From the NCBI RefSeq assembly GCF_000004075.3, contig NC_026655.2, positions 3,596,001 to 3,660,000 on the forward strand: a stretch of DNA of 64,000 nt, written 5' to 3'. The DNA is from Cucumis sativus (lineage: Eukaryota > Streptophyta > Magnoliopsida > Cucurbitales > Cucurbitaceae). Position 1 is the first letter of the stretch, and each line of letters starts with the position of its first letter. A model generated the notes under the pieces. The model did not search any database, had not been told where the DNA came from, and saw only the letters and a list, made by a program, of their open reading frames with translations. Positions 10,432 to 21,748 of this stretch are shown here, piece by piece. The translations under genes were made by a program, and so were the position numbers.

Positions 10432-12261
10432 ATGTTGGATTCTAAAGACCCTACTATTAAGCTTTTTGGCCGTCAAATCCCACTTTCCGACGACGCTGAA
10501 CCTCCGGCGCTTCTTTCACATGCAGAACACAGAAAGGTACAGAGTGTTTTAAACAGAGAACACACCGTAGATTGATTTCAATGCACTTTTATTCAACAGA
10601 TGCTCCCCATTTCATTTCACTAAATGCTTTAAACAATTCTGGGTCGTTTTTACTTTTTCACTTCCGTTTGAAAACCCCCCAAAAGAAACCCGTTTTTTTC
10701 TCTGTTTTACTTTTGGTTTATTTGATTATGCATCCTTCGAGTTTTTTTTTTTTTTTTTTCCTTCTGTAATTTGGGTTGTGTTGTGTTTTTCTTTGGGTGT
10801 ACTTACATACTGTTAGGAATCCATGAATGTTTTTTTTTTTTTTTTGGAAATTGAAGTTTTTGGGTTATGGTAAATTCTTCTCTCTCTGTTGTTGCTTTGT
10901 TTTTCAATCATTGACTGAGAGAAAAGTTACGGATTTACTCGAAAGGGAAAGAGGGGGTTTCTAAGTTTAGATGTTTCTTAATTGGGATTTTAGCAATGAA
11001 CTAAACAGAAACTGGATTGACTTATAATTTTCAATATAGATCATAAAATTTTCTTTCTTTTTGTGGATTTCAGGATGCAGCTATTGATGAACCTGAAAAG
11101 CCTGTTGATGATTCAGATGATTCAGGAAATATAGAGAGAGGGGAAGAGGCTAGTGTGAATCCCAAGACGCCATCTATAGATGAAGAAACTACTACGACGC
11201 CTGTTGATGGAGAACCCGAGAGTGAAAAATCTAATTCTGAGAAAACCCTAAAGAAGCCTGATAAACTGCTTCCATGTCCTCGCTGTAAAAGTATGGAGAC
11301 AAAATTCTGTTACTACAACAATTACAATGTTAATCAACCTCGCCATTTTTGTAAAGCTTGTCAAAGATATTGGACTGCTGGTGGCACCATGAGGAACGTG
11401 CCGGTAGGAGCCGGTCGTCGGAAGAGCAAAAACTCTGCTTCTTATTATCGTCACATAACAATCTCTGAGGCTCTTGAAGCTGCTCGAATTGAGTCTCCAA
11501 ATGGAACCCACAAACCAAAATTTATTAGCAACAATGGCAGAGTCTTGAGTTTCAATTTGGATGCACCAACTTCTGATCCTGTGATGGGCTCTGTTTTAAA
11601 CCTTGGAGAAAACAGAGTTTTGAGTAATGGAGTAAAGAAGTTTGAAGAGAAAGGAGTTGATCAAGGGTGTGAAAAAAGCTCGAGTTTGTCTTCCATGCCA
11701 GTTCAAAGTTCATCAGAATTGAAAATCAATGGCTTCCCTTCTCAAATTTCATGTCTTTCTGGAGTTCCATGGCCTTTTGTTTGGAATTCATCAGTTCCTC
11801 CACCAGCCTTTACCCCTCCAGGATTTCCCATGTCTTTTTTTCCAGCAGCTGCTTGGAACTCTGGAGTTCCTGGACCATGGAACACTCCATGGTTTTCACC
11901 ACAACCTGAAAAATCTCTATGTTCTGACACTAAAGCTTCTTCAACACTGGGAAAGCATCAAAGAGACCATGAAATGTCCAAAGAAGATGCCATCTCAAGT
12001 AAAGAAGAGGGTATTAAGAAAAGAAATGGACATGTGTTGACCCCAAAAACTTTAAGAATTGATGATCCAAGTGAGGCTGCAAAAAGTTCCATATGGGCAA
12101 CACTTGGAATAAAGAATGAATCAATCACTGGAGGGAAAAATCTATTCAAAACCTTTCAACCTAAAGGCCATGAGAAAGTTCACGTGGCTGAAACCTCCTC
12201 AGTTTTGCAGGCAAATCCTGCAGCCTTGTCAAGATCTCTCGTCTTTCACGAGAGCTCTTGA
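10432..12261 (+). CDS. CDF: Cycling Dof factor (CDF-type Dof zinc-finger transcription factor)
   Basis: Two exons, 10432-10536 and 11074-12261, join in phase 0 to give 430 residues, typical of CDF2/CDF3-like proteins. The N terminus reads [18 protein letters not shown], the conserved CDF N-terminal motif implicated in TOPLESS recruitment. The Dof zinc finger spans about residues 101-155, with ligands in CPRC (starting at residue 103) and CKAC. Two CDF-specific C-terminal blocks are present: [19 protein letters not shown] followed by ATLGIK, and LFKTFQPKG. In Arabidopsis these mediate FKF1/GIGANTEA contact and clock-controlled degradation. CDFs bind AAAG sites and repress CONSTANS and FT in the morning. 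The first start codon is used because the N-terminal motif is encoded in exon 1; an exon-2-only model would lose it. Confidence 0.95.
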
Positions 12262-15200
12262 ACATGTACGTCGACGACAACAACGAAGGTGGTAAACCCT
12301 TCATGTAGATTAGAAGAATGAAGATGGGATTTTCAGCTCATTCAAAGCGAGTTAGAATTTGCTAACCTTTGAATTAGAGAGTATCAGGTAACTTGGTGAG
12401 ACAAATGAAACAAATAAGAGGAGGAAAAGGGTCCATCAGTTACCTAATTTTCTCAACAATAGAGCCAAACTAGTACTAAGAAATGCAAATTATTAATATT
12501 ATTTATCTTTTTAACTGTTTTCACTTATTTGCCTAATTTACATAACCAAGCTGATTGCTGAGCTTGGTTTCTTTAACCATCTAATGTACAGCTATATGTA
12601 GAGATATGTGAAATACTGACATAGATTGAAGAAAAAAAATTTGTTGTTTGTGTTGCCTCTTACTCTTATGACCAACAAAAGCTTTTATGTCTTTTTTTGC
12701 TCAAATTTTCATCAGTTGATCTATAAACCTCAGACAGAACTGCCACAGCAGAGAGAGAGTATCTTCCTAAAAGTTAAAAAGAATTGATGAAAAGAGAAAT
12801 GGCAAAAAAGACTCAAAAAGCAAATAATATATAATAAGCAACAAAAAGGTGATTCTACTATGTGTGGCTTTATGTAGCGCCAAAGAACCAAAAAGTTCTT
12901 ATCAAAACAGCTGTAATGGGATAAGATTGAGATAGCAGACAGTTGAACCCTTTCTTTTGTACTGCTTTCTTTCTCTTCATGTTGTTTTTATATCCAACAA
13001 GTTGTGGGCTATAACGTTGGCTTCCCCCCAGAAAAAGCAATATATGTCTAGCTATGATTAATTCATAACCAATAATTGTGCTTGCATCATATTAGTTAGC
13101 TATCCAGAAGCCAAAAGATTATCCGTTTTATAACTTTTGAAACAAACAATATCATACCAATAGTACCATAGCGTGAATGGAACGTTTAACTTCACTATTA
13201 ACACTTCAAACAATTCATAACTCAATTCAACACCTCAAACGCTCTCAAATTGAACAATAACTAAAGTGGAGAAAATGGATTACATATTTATCGAGTAACT
13301 CCATCCTCACAAACACGAACTAATCCAATTTAGTACCTCAAAACACTCTCTTTTTGGAGTGTGGATAAGTGAAAAAGGTAAGGTTTGAATTTTCAAATGG
13401 TAAAGTGGGGGAAAAAATGCAGAAAGGAAAAGTTTTGCACACGAGTCTGATCAAAGAGAGAATGAAAGGATAGGTAATGAATAGGGAAAAAGGGGGAGAA
13501 AGGAGAGTGAGATATTTTAGAAGGTATAAGCAAATGGTGGCCACATTTTTATTATATAAAAAGATGAGCTAGCTGTTCAAAATAGGGACCCAAATTAACA
13601 TAATGCCATGAATCCTTTTTGGAATTGTCTCTTGCTTTTGCTTTCCAACTTTTTTGCTCCTTTTCTTTTCTTTCTTTCTTTTATGACCAAAAAAAAAAAA
13701 AAAAAAAAGAGATTGAAATGACTCTTTTATTGGCATGTGTATCCCTAATTTCAGCTTTGTAGGTAAAAGCCATTAATGAGAGTTAGTTCAAAAAGATTGG
13801 TTTATTTGGGTCCAAACAGAGAAACCCCACTTGGAAATCTGACCATAAAAAGTGTAGGCAAAGAACATGGATCTTGAGGCCACAAACACAACTCTGCCTA
13901 ACACTTAAAACATTATATATCAGATGGTATTGGAAAATGAGGAAGGTTTTGGAACTACTTTATAGCTTTCATTAATCATTAATATGTTGATTTAAGTAAA
14001 GTTTAGTACAAAAAAAAAAAACTGTCTGATATATATATTAAACCCTTAGAAACCCCTTCTCTCAATCAAATCTAAAGCTAACTCCCCTATTGTCTAAGTT
14101 GCCACTGTTTTCTTCTTTCTTCTCCCCTTAACATATAGATTTTTTGTCTAATGTTCATGGGCAGTATCAATTTTAATTAAAAGAACATAATCAAGTTGGC
14201 ATCATAACTCCAAAACTCATTATCATCTGCTCCTTCAACTTTTTATTTTTAGTATACAGAAATACATTGGAAAACTAGAATTGCTGGTGTGGAGTATTAT
14301 ATAGGTTAGTGGCAGTATTAAATTCAACTGATGTTAAAAACTTAATGCAATGTCTAAAGTGTAATAATGGCATTGTTCTTTACTTTCTAATTTGCTCAAG
14401 GTGTGCCAAGCTTTTAACAATGTCAATTATTTTTTTTCTTCCCTTTCACTATTTTAATTAATTCTGTCTCCAATATGGAAAAAGTCTCATATTTCCACTA
14501 CCCCAATTAAAAGAAGAAGAAGAAAAAAAAAAAAAATTCATACTTACAATATGAACAATGTTCTATAGAATTAAGTGCACTGCTTTTTTTAAAAGCTAAA
14601 ATTGGTGGTGAGTAAAAAAGGTGTCACATGCACCCTAATTGGGAGTTAGGGTCAACCTCCCACTTAGTCTTAAACTAAATTATTAATTATCTTCTAACTA
14701 TTTTCTTCTTAACTATGATTCATAAATCATTATTGTTATTATTTATAACTTCTTGAGGATAACAATACAAAACAATGGTTTAATTTGAGAACACATGTAT
14801 ATATAAAACAAACATGTTGTTGATAGATAATGTATAATATTTATAATTGTTAATATCCTTTTAATTAATACATGGGTTTGGATCTATAGAGAGGTTAGAT
14901 TGTAAGAAAAGACGTCGAAGTCGAAGTTGAGCTGTCGGGTTACGATCCAGTGATGAATCTTTCGAGAAAAGTTCATATGTTTACCTCCGTAGTATCCAAC
15001 TATCGATTACCGTAGCAACTGTCCCGCTTCGTGGGTCGATAGGTCTCGTTCAAAAGCAATTTTAGTTGATGTTCACTCCCTCAACTCAAAGCTCCAAAGT
15101 CACCTAATAAATACTGAAGAAAAGGTTAGAAGCCAAACACATTTATCTCAGACCTAGGTAATACTTTAAACTTTGATTAGTCTAATTATAGAGTTTTTGA

Positions 15201-18050
15201 TTGTTTTTTTGAACACTATGAGTAACAGTGAGGACTTTTTTTTTTTTTTGAATATATATTTGAAAGCAAATGAAATTAAAAGTGAAAAAAGGTTGACATT
15301 TTATGTGGTTTTGGTCAAAGGGAGAGTGGGACACGTGTGAAACAACTACACAAAAGCATTATATATATATATGATATGATATGAATGTGCTTCATATAAA
15401 AAGAAGGTTGAAATTTGATATAGCTTTTGGAAAAAGCATATATATTTGAAGAAATGTGTTAGCTTTTACTTTATGTGAAACTTCTCTTTCCAACAACAAA
15501 ACACCTATCTCCAACATATTCTAGAGAACTCTTTATATAACTTAATAACTCTAATACACCAACCTACATCTTAATTAATATCTCTTTCTTCTAATCTCAT
15601 ACTTTTATTTGCTTCATTACAATTTTATTTTAATTTGATATCTTATGTAGTATAATTGTGGTATGATGAAGATTCATCATTTTTGTTAATTAAGATCGGT
15701 TGTATGTGTTTATACATACATTTTCGTTCGTGAAATAAAATTTCGTGGTATGGAGTTTTCAAAATTTGTTAATCTTAGTACGTTAACAAATATATTATGC
15801 AATAGTGCGTTACTTTAAATTCTTTTTAGAGAATTTTTTTTTATGATTTTTCGCTATAGTTTTTACTTTATAGGAAAGTAATTTATTTATCTATATCTAA
15901 GATTTTTTGTTTTGTTTATTTATTAGAGCAAAATTATGAAATGATTATAAACATTTCAGTTTTTTAGTTTTGTTTTAAAAGATTTGGATTTTTAAAAAAT
16001 ACAATTCTAGGCAAATTTTATGAATTAAAATGTGTATATATATATATATTGTATAGAGAAGATTTAAAGGGTTAGAGATTGCTAAAGTACTTTAAAATTT
16101 AATTTCAAATGGTTAGTAAATTTTTTTGAATTTATTATGTATTTGTGATTTTAATATTTATATATTTTACAGAGGTATTTTTTTAAAATAGCAAAATTAT
16201 TCCAAATATAGAATTTTGTTATATTTTGTAAATATTTTAACATCTTTATCATTTATAATAATTTTCCGTCTTTCTATTTTTTAACATTTATTTTAAGATA
16301 TCTATATATATAAAAACCTTCAAATAATAGAAAATCTATTTATTTATGAAAATTGCATCAAATAACCAATACATTTAGAAAAAAATAGCTATGATTCCGA
16401 TTTTTTTTTTTTTGCATATTGTAAATATGACAAAATTAGTGATATCAAACGACAATCAGACGACATAAGTTATTAGAGAGATATCGTTTGTAATCACAGG
16501 ACTATCATATGATTATCACTTTTAAATTTGTTACTTTTGTAAATTTAGAAAATATTGTGACATATGCTTTATTATCACAAAGCCCCTTTATTTAATTTAA
16601 TTTAGTGTAGTGAATTTAGAATAACGTTGACGATATTTGTTTTTTTAGTTTAAATTTAAATATAATGGCATATTTGTAATTAATTACAATTGGATAGGAT
16701 AAAGTTGTAAAAAAATGCAAATATTGTTGCTTTTGGTTTAGTTTATATTTCTTGGAATATATTCATAGTTGTAATAATTTATGGAATTTAGTCTTCATAA
16801 AGTGATGACATTATAGTATTTGAATAAATTACATCATTTTGAAGATGCAAGTCACATAGGAGAGATTATATTATTTTGTAATTGTTAAGAGAACATGAAA
16901 GAGTAAAAGCATTATTAATTATTTCAATAAACATTGACTTCTTGACTTCCATCCATAATTAAATAAGATAGATTCAATAATTATTACTCAACTAGGTTAG
17001 GTAGAAGTATATGATATATATTAATATATTGAACGAGGTGAAACGTTTTTGAAAAAGAGATATATAACAAAGATATCCACAATTGTTTCCACTTTTTCCT
17101 TGTTCGTTCTATATGAATGCATATGTAATCATTGTAATTCATTTCAAAAAACTGAGAAATATTTAAAGTTTGAAAGTAAAGTCGATAAAGTTGTAGCAAA
17201 AACTTAGTCCATGAGAGACGATTATTCTATACTTCAGTCTTGGAGACGAAGGTCAAGTCAAGTCTCCCCTCACTCTTGGGTTGTACTTATGAGGTTCCTT
17301 TATACGAGACATTATGTAAGCACTGTATAAGATGGAATTAAGGGACCAAAGAGCACGTGTCACCCTCACAAGGTTGTATATCGATCATTCTTTGTGCTAT
17401 AAACGAATCATGACTCGCTTCATTAATTTTGTTATATTAATTAGATTTGATTTTTATGTTCTATTTAAAAGTTTAAGATGAAAACTCATTAAAGATGCAA
17501 AAGTGAACAAAAGAAAAAAAAAGAAGCGTAGTTCCCTAACTTTTAAACATTCTTTCTAAGAAATTTCCTAAGCAATTTGCCAAATAGTTTTATACTTGAT
17601 TAGTAGGGTTTTAAGTTGTTTTTGTAGGTCACTTTAATCTCACCAACATAGATATATATTATTATTTTACGAAAGATAAGAGAAATTTGTCGTAATAAAA
17701 TATGAATCAATAGTTTGTTTAGTTACACACGAAAGTATTTAACGTAACTTGATCCAAATCATGCTTCATAATTCCATTATGTGTCGTTTTTAACATCGTC
17801 CCATATGTTTAGTAATTCTGATTTCATTGGAACGTTTTAAATAATGTTTTAAAAAATTTCACTTTATTACCATTTTGTAACATTCTATGCTCGAGATTCA
17901 GAAGCAAACATCTAAACGTTGAATTTGAATTATTCTAAACAACCATATATATGAGATTTGAAATTGTAACGCACGTTGAATCTAAATTCTCCATCATAAT
18001 GCATGTCCTATACTTGTACCTTAATGGTTTGCAACTACTGATCAGTTTAG
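12262..18050. other. Long AT-rich intergenic gap
   Basis: No gene is supported in nearly 6 kb. The first few hundred bases probably hold the CDF 3' UTR. A poly-A run lies near 13688-13708. Less AT-rich patches at about 14890-15110 and 17200-17420 look like old repeat or transposon remnants. ORFs are short and lack domains. Confidence 0.5.
16325..16595. repeat. Possible diverged MITE-like inverted repeat
   Basis: Both ends contain loosely complementary blocks (attgtaaatatgacaaaatt on the left, ttacttttgtaaatttaga on the right) around a centre rich in tatc/gata motifs. The layout resembles the element at 258-464, but similarity is weak and the boundaries are uncertain. Confidence 0.3.
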
Positions 18051-18061
18051 TAAGAGCGTGT

Positions 18062-18490
18062 TTACTGTTTACTCCATGGAGTTCTAAAACTCCACTTATA
18101 AAAAAAACATAAATCGAAAGAGTTTACAACAAATTGATCCCCGACTTCACAACTTTTTACTCCTAAAAGGTAGGGCAACTCTTTGTTTATGAGAGTGATG
18201 ACAGCATTCTTTTCTTTTAGAAAAACCTTTTCGTACTTGGCATCGAGCCTGCCGTCCAAGAGTTTCAGAAGATGACCCACTTCTATATTCTTTGAACCTG
18301 GCTTTTTCTGCGGAGTGGTTCTGAAACTCGTCTAATACCCAAAGGTCGAAGAAGTTGTTTTGGCGCCTGAATAGTCCGACGGAAGATACAAAGTATGGCT
18401 GAGACACCCCCGTGGTATACACTTTGATGGCCTTCTCCAGCACGGTTATAAAGAGTGTCTACTGGGTACTGGGCTCCCCAAAACAAAACA
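18062..18490 (-). pseudogene. Unidentified coding-like fossil
   Basis: This roughly 430-bp island is clearly richer in G and C than its flanks and has unusually long open stretches on the minus strand. One encodes a segment like KVFLKEKNAVITLINKEL. It has no clear start or promoter and I do not recognise the family. A fragment of an old element, an organelle-derived insert or a dead host gene are all possible. It looks broken and is not offered as a functional gene. Confidence 0.35.
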
Positions 18491-18499
18491 AGTTAATAA

Positions 18500-19246
18500 A
18501 AAGGTTGAGCCACATAATTCAACGAGAAGGATGATCTTCATCTCAACATGCAAGTTAAAACGTTAAGATTGTCCAAGCATTGCCACTTCAAGTTCATACA
18601 CACTTCCTAAAGAAAAATATTTAGGTGCGTTACAAACAACGACATCTGTCTTTATGCATTTTACTAAATTGTTCAATCATAATTTGTCACGTGACAAATT
18701 TTGTTATTTTAAATAAATATATGAATAAATTTTTAGACGTGAATAGAAAATATTATCCAATTAAAATATAAGAAAGTATACGTAAATAAAAGTGAATAGA
18801 AAAGAAGAAAACGAAGACAAAGCTTGACTTGGGATGTCACTGTTTGAACATAAAATTTCATTGCAAAATCCATCGAAACCCTTAGCCGACGGGCCGTTTG
18901 GAGAGAAGACTTGAAGAAGAAGATACCACGAGGCACGAAACTTCTTAGAACTTTATACAATTACTTCTTTAACACCAAACAACTATCTAAAGTCATTGCT
19001 TTCACTCCCTCCATTTCCCCATTTTCATCTTCTAATTTTCTCGGAAGTTACACTGTTGATTCTCAAAACACGCAAACCCAACCGCCCAATAATTCAGAAA
19101 CAACAATCACTTTAATCCTTGACCCCAAATACAGACATTCTTTACTCCACATATAAATTGCCAACCCCATCAGTCTTCTTCTCTTATCTGCTTACTAAAC
19201 TGCCCATTTACATATCTATGCTACTTGTTCTTTTACTCTTTTCAAA
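18500..19246. other. Upstream region of the calmodulin-like gene
   Basis: No separate gene is supported. ORFs at 18911-19156 and 19119-19541 overlap the leader and start of the calmodulin-like gene in other frames. This stretch should carry its promoter and 5' UTR. Confidence 0.45.
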
Positions 19247-19861
19247 ATGGAACCCATTGACGTCGTTGATTATACCAACCCCATTTCAGTTTTCCATATT
19301 TTGTTTCTGTTTTTTCTCAATTTCATACTTGGACGTTTCTTTCCAGGGTTATTCAACATTTTCATACTCTCTGCTGCATTTATTTTTTATCTCTGGAATT
19401 CATGGGTTGCCCAACGTAGCATCATCACACCAAGTGTTCGACGAAATGACCATGAAGAGCATTGCTGCTGCACAAAAATCGTGGGAATGCTTGTTAATGA
19501 CAAACGGGTCGAGCAAGCGAAACTATCGATTGAAGATGTGAAAACTATGATGGAGGTACTTGATCATGAACATAATAACAATAATAGGGATAGTGATAGT
19601 GATAATCTTGAGCTTGAGGGGATGTTTGAGGAAGAAGTGAGTTTGGGGGAAGTTAAGGAAGCTTTTGATTTGTTTGATGAGAATGGTGATGGGTTTATTG
19701 ATGCAGAAGATTTGAAGAAAGTGTTGTGTGGGTTGGGATTGATTACAGTGGGTTCAGACATTGATGAATGTAAGAGAATGTTAAGTGGGTTTGACAATGA
19801 TGGAGATGGACGTTTAGATTTTGAAGAATTTGCTAAGCTTGTTGAACAGAGCTTCTGTTGA
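19247..19861 (+). CDS. Calmodulin-like EF-hand protein with N-terminal membrane segment (CML45/46-like)
   Basis: An intronless gene of 204 residues. Residues about 15-50 are strongly hydrophobic, with one or two membrane spans, followed by a cysteine cluster (HCCC, about residue 72). An acidic, Asn/Ser-rich linker lies near 108-121. Two EF-hand loops follow: DENGDGFIDAED at 144-155 and DNDGDGRLDFEE at 183-194. The first has Asp at loop position 12, where Glu is usual, which generally weakens or alters calcium binding; the second is canonical. The layout fits the plant CML45/46 type rather than true calmodulin, which has four hands. The likely role is calcium sensing at a membrane; targets are unknown. 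An AATAAA at 19920-19925 may be the polyadenylation signal. Confidence 0.85.
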   Translation: MEPIDVVDYTNPISVFHILFLFFLNFILGRFFPGLFNIFILSAAFIFYLWNSWVAQRSIITPSVRRNDHEEHCCCTKIVGMLVNDKRVEQAKLSIEDVKTMMEVLDHEHNNNNRDSDSDNLELEGMFEEEVSLGEVKEAFDLFDENGDGFIDAEDLKKVLCGLGLITVGSDIDECKRMLSGFDNDGDGRLDFEEFAKLVEQSFC

Positions 19862-19929
19862 AAACATCTCTTTGTTTGTTAAAAACAGGACTCTTCCTAA
19901 ATGTAAATTAGTCTTTGAAAATAAACAAA

Positions 19930-20820
19930 CTGTTTTAGGTACTTGAAGGTTCATTTGTTACAAGACCATTTGTTTAAGTTTGTTTTTTTTGAAACGCTCT
20001 TCGTGAAAATGCACGAGGTATTTGTCGATGAACTAGAAGAAATATGTATGACAATATATAAGAAGAATTACTAATGCTCCGGTGGAGTTGATGATTATGT
20101 ATTGTATTTTTTATTTAAGATTCAAATTGTGAAACCATTTCTATCTTTTTGGAAGAGACCCGTTGGAGTAAGCAAGCAGTGTGAAAGAGAAAGGTTTTGC
20201 TTTGAAAGACTTTCTTTCTAAAGCCACACTTTTAATTGAAGAAAAGAAAATGTTGAACTCTTTTCTTTTTGTATTCTTTTGAACAATACTTATGGATGCA
20301 AACTTAAAACTGTTTGTGAACTATTGACTTTCCATGTAGGGATTACATACATGAATTAACTAAACTATTCATACAACTTGAAAATATTTTGACACCCAGA
20401 AAGTTTAGAATCTACTGGTTACAAAAGTTATCAATCAATTGGAAAATTTTGTTATATTGGTAGATATTTTAGTTTATTTTTTTATATTTGAAAATAACGA
20501 TTGCTTTAAAATATGTATTATTTTTAAAATAAACCTATAAAATTTAAAATACTCACAAAATTTTTTATTCTATCCATGATAGAAACCGATAATCTTATAT
20601 TATTGAAAATAAGAGATCTCCATTTTAAACCTGTGGTACTAAAAAATCATAAAAAATAAAATTTAAACTTATGAACGATAGAAAAAATGGCTAAAAATAA
20701 AATTCATTACATTATGTCATTATTATATTTTTGACAAAAATTTAAATTATTTTATATTGTGAATTATTAATTTTGAAAATAAAATTAGAAGAGATTATGA
20801 TTTGAATTTGGTTGTAATTA
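19930..20820. other. AT-rich intergenic DNA, no gene seen
   Basis: Only short chance ORFs. The part next to 20820 grades into the probable promoter and leader of the lipoate-ligase gene. Confidence 0.5.
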
Positions 20821-21748
20821 TTTGTTAAGAGCAGTTTTCTCTTCTTCAACTCCCGCGAAATCGGTTGGAAAGTTCCATCTCTGCCCAATGCAATTAGGGC
20901 ACAAGAATCTCCTCTCCTACATTTTGTTCTTCATTTTCTTTTTGGAGAATCATCGATTCCATTGTTTTATTGATTTTTGGCTCTCCCGCCCTATTTCTGC
21001 ACCGGGAGATCCTTCTCAGGTTTTCCCATCTGCATTCCACCGGTTCCTTAACTAATTGTTTTCTGTAAAGCTACTCGTTTTCTCAGAAATAGATTAATCT
21101 TCTTGCTTGATCATCAAATTCGATTTGTGGAAATGTATATTTCTCTCTGTTAATTGATCGGGTCTGGTTAATTTATGGAAGGGATCTGTCCTTCCTGATT
21201 GCTGGGAGTTATTTTTTTAGTATGATGATGTGACTACAACAAACTCAATCTGCTCTTGTTGTAAGATTTAATTTTCAAATTTCTTCAATCCTTCCTTTGT
21301 CTTGTAATTCTTATTGGGTGTTTTTTTCTTTTGGCGAGTTATTCAAGCGAGTTTCACTTATTGTATTATCATTTTTTCCTTTTTGTTTTTGTTCATGAAC
21401 ACTGTATTTCTCCACTGTCATTGTTTCTGAAGCAATTTGCATGTTTTGGTTACTTTGACTCTCTGGGTGTTACAAAGTTTGCCTCGTTATATTACATTGT
21501 CCATTGTTTTATATCATTCCATCCGTGCCTTGTAGTATCTCGGAGACGGCTGATATTCATCTCCATTCTAACTGTTTCCTTGATGTTAGAATCATATTCG
21601 TTTTTATTTTTATTTTTGAAGCATGACGTGAAAGTGATAATAATGCTTCTTTGTGGTGCAGGGAGTTATTTCAACTTAATTGAAGTCAACTTCTTTTTCG
21701 GAAGTAGGAGAAGAAAAGGGAGCTGATTTTCAAAATTTTGGCTTTTCA

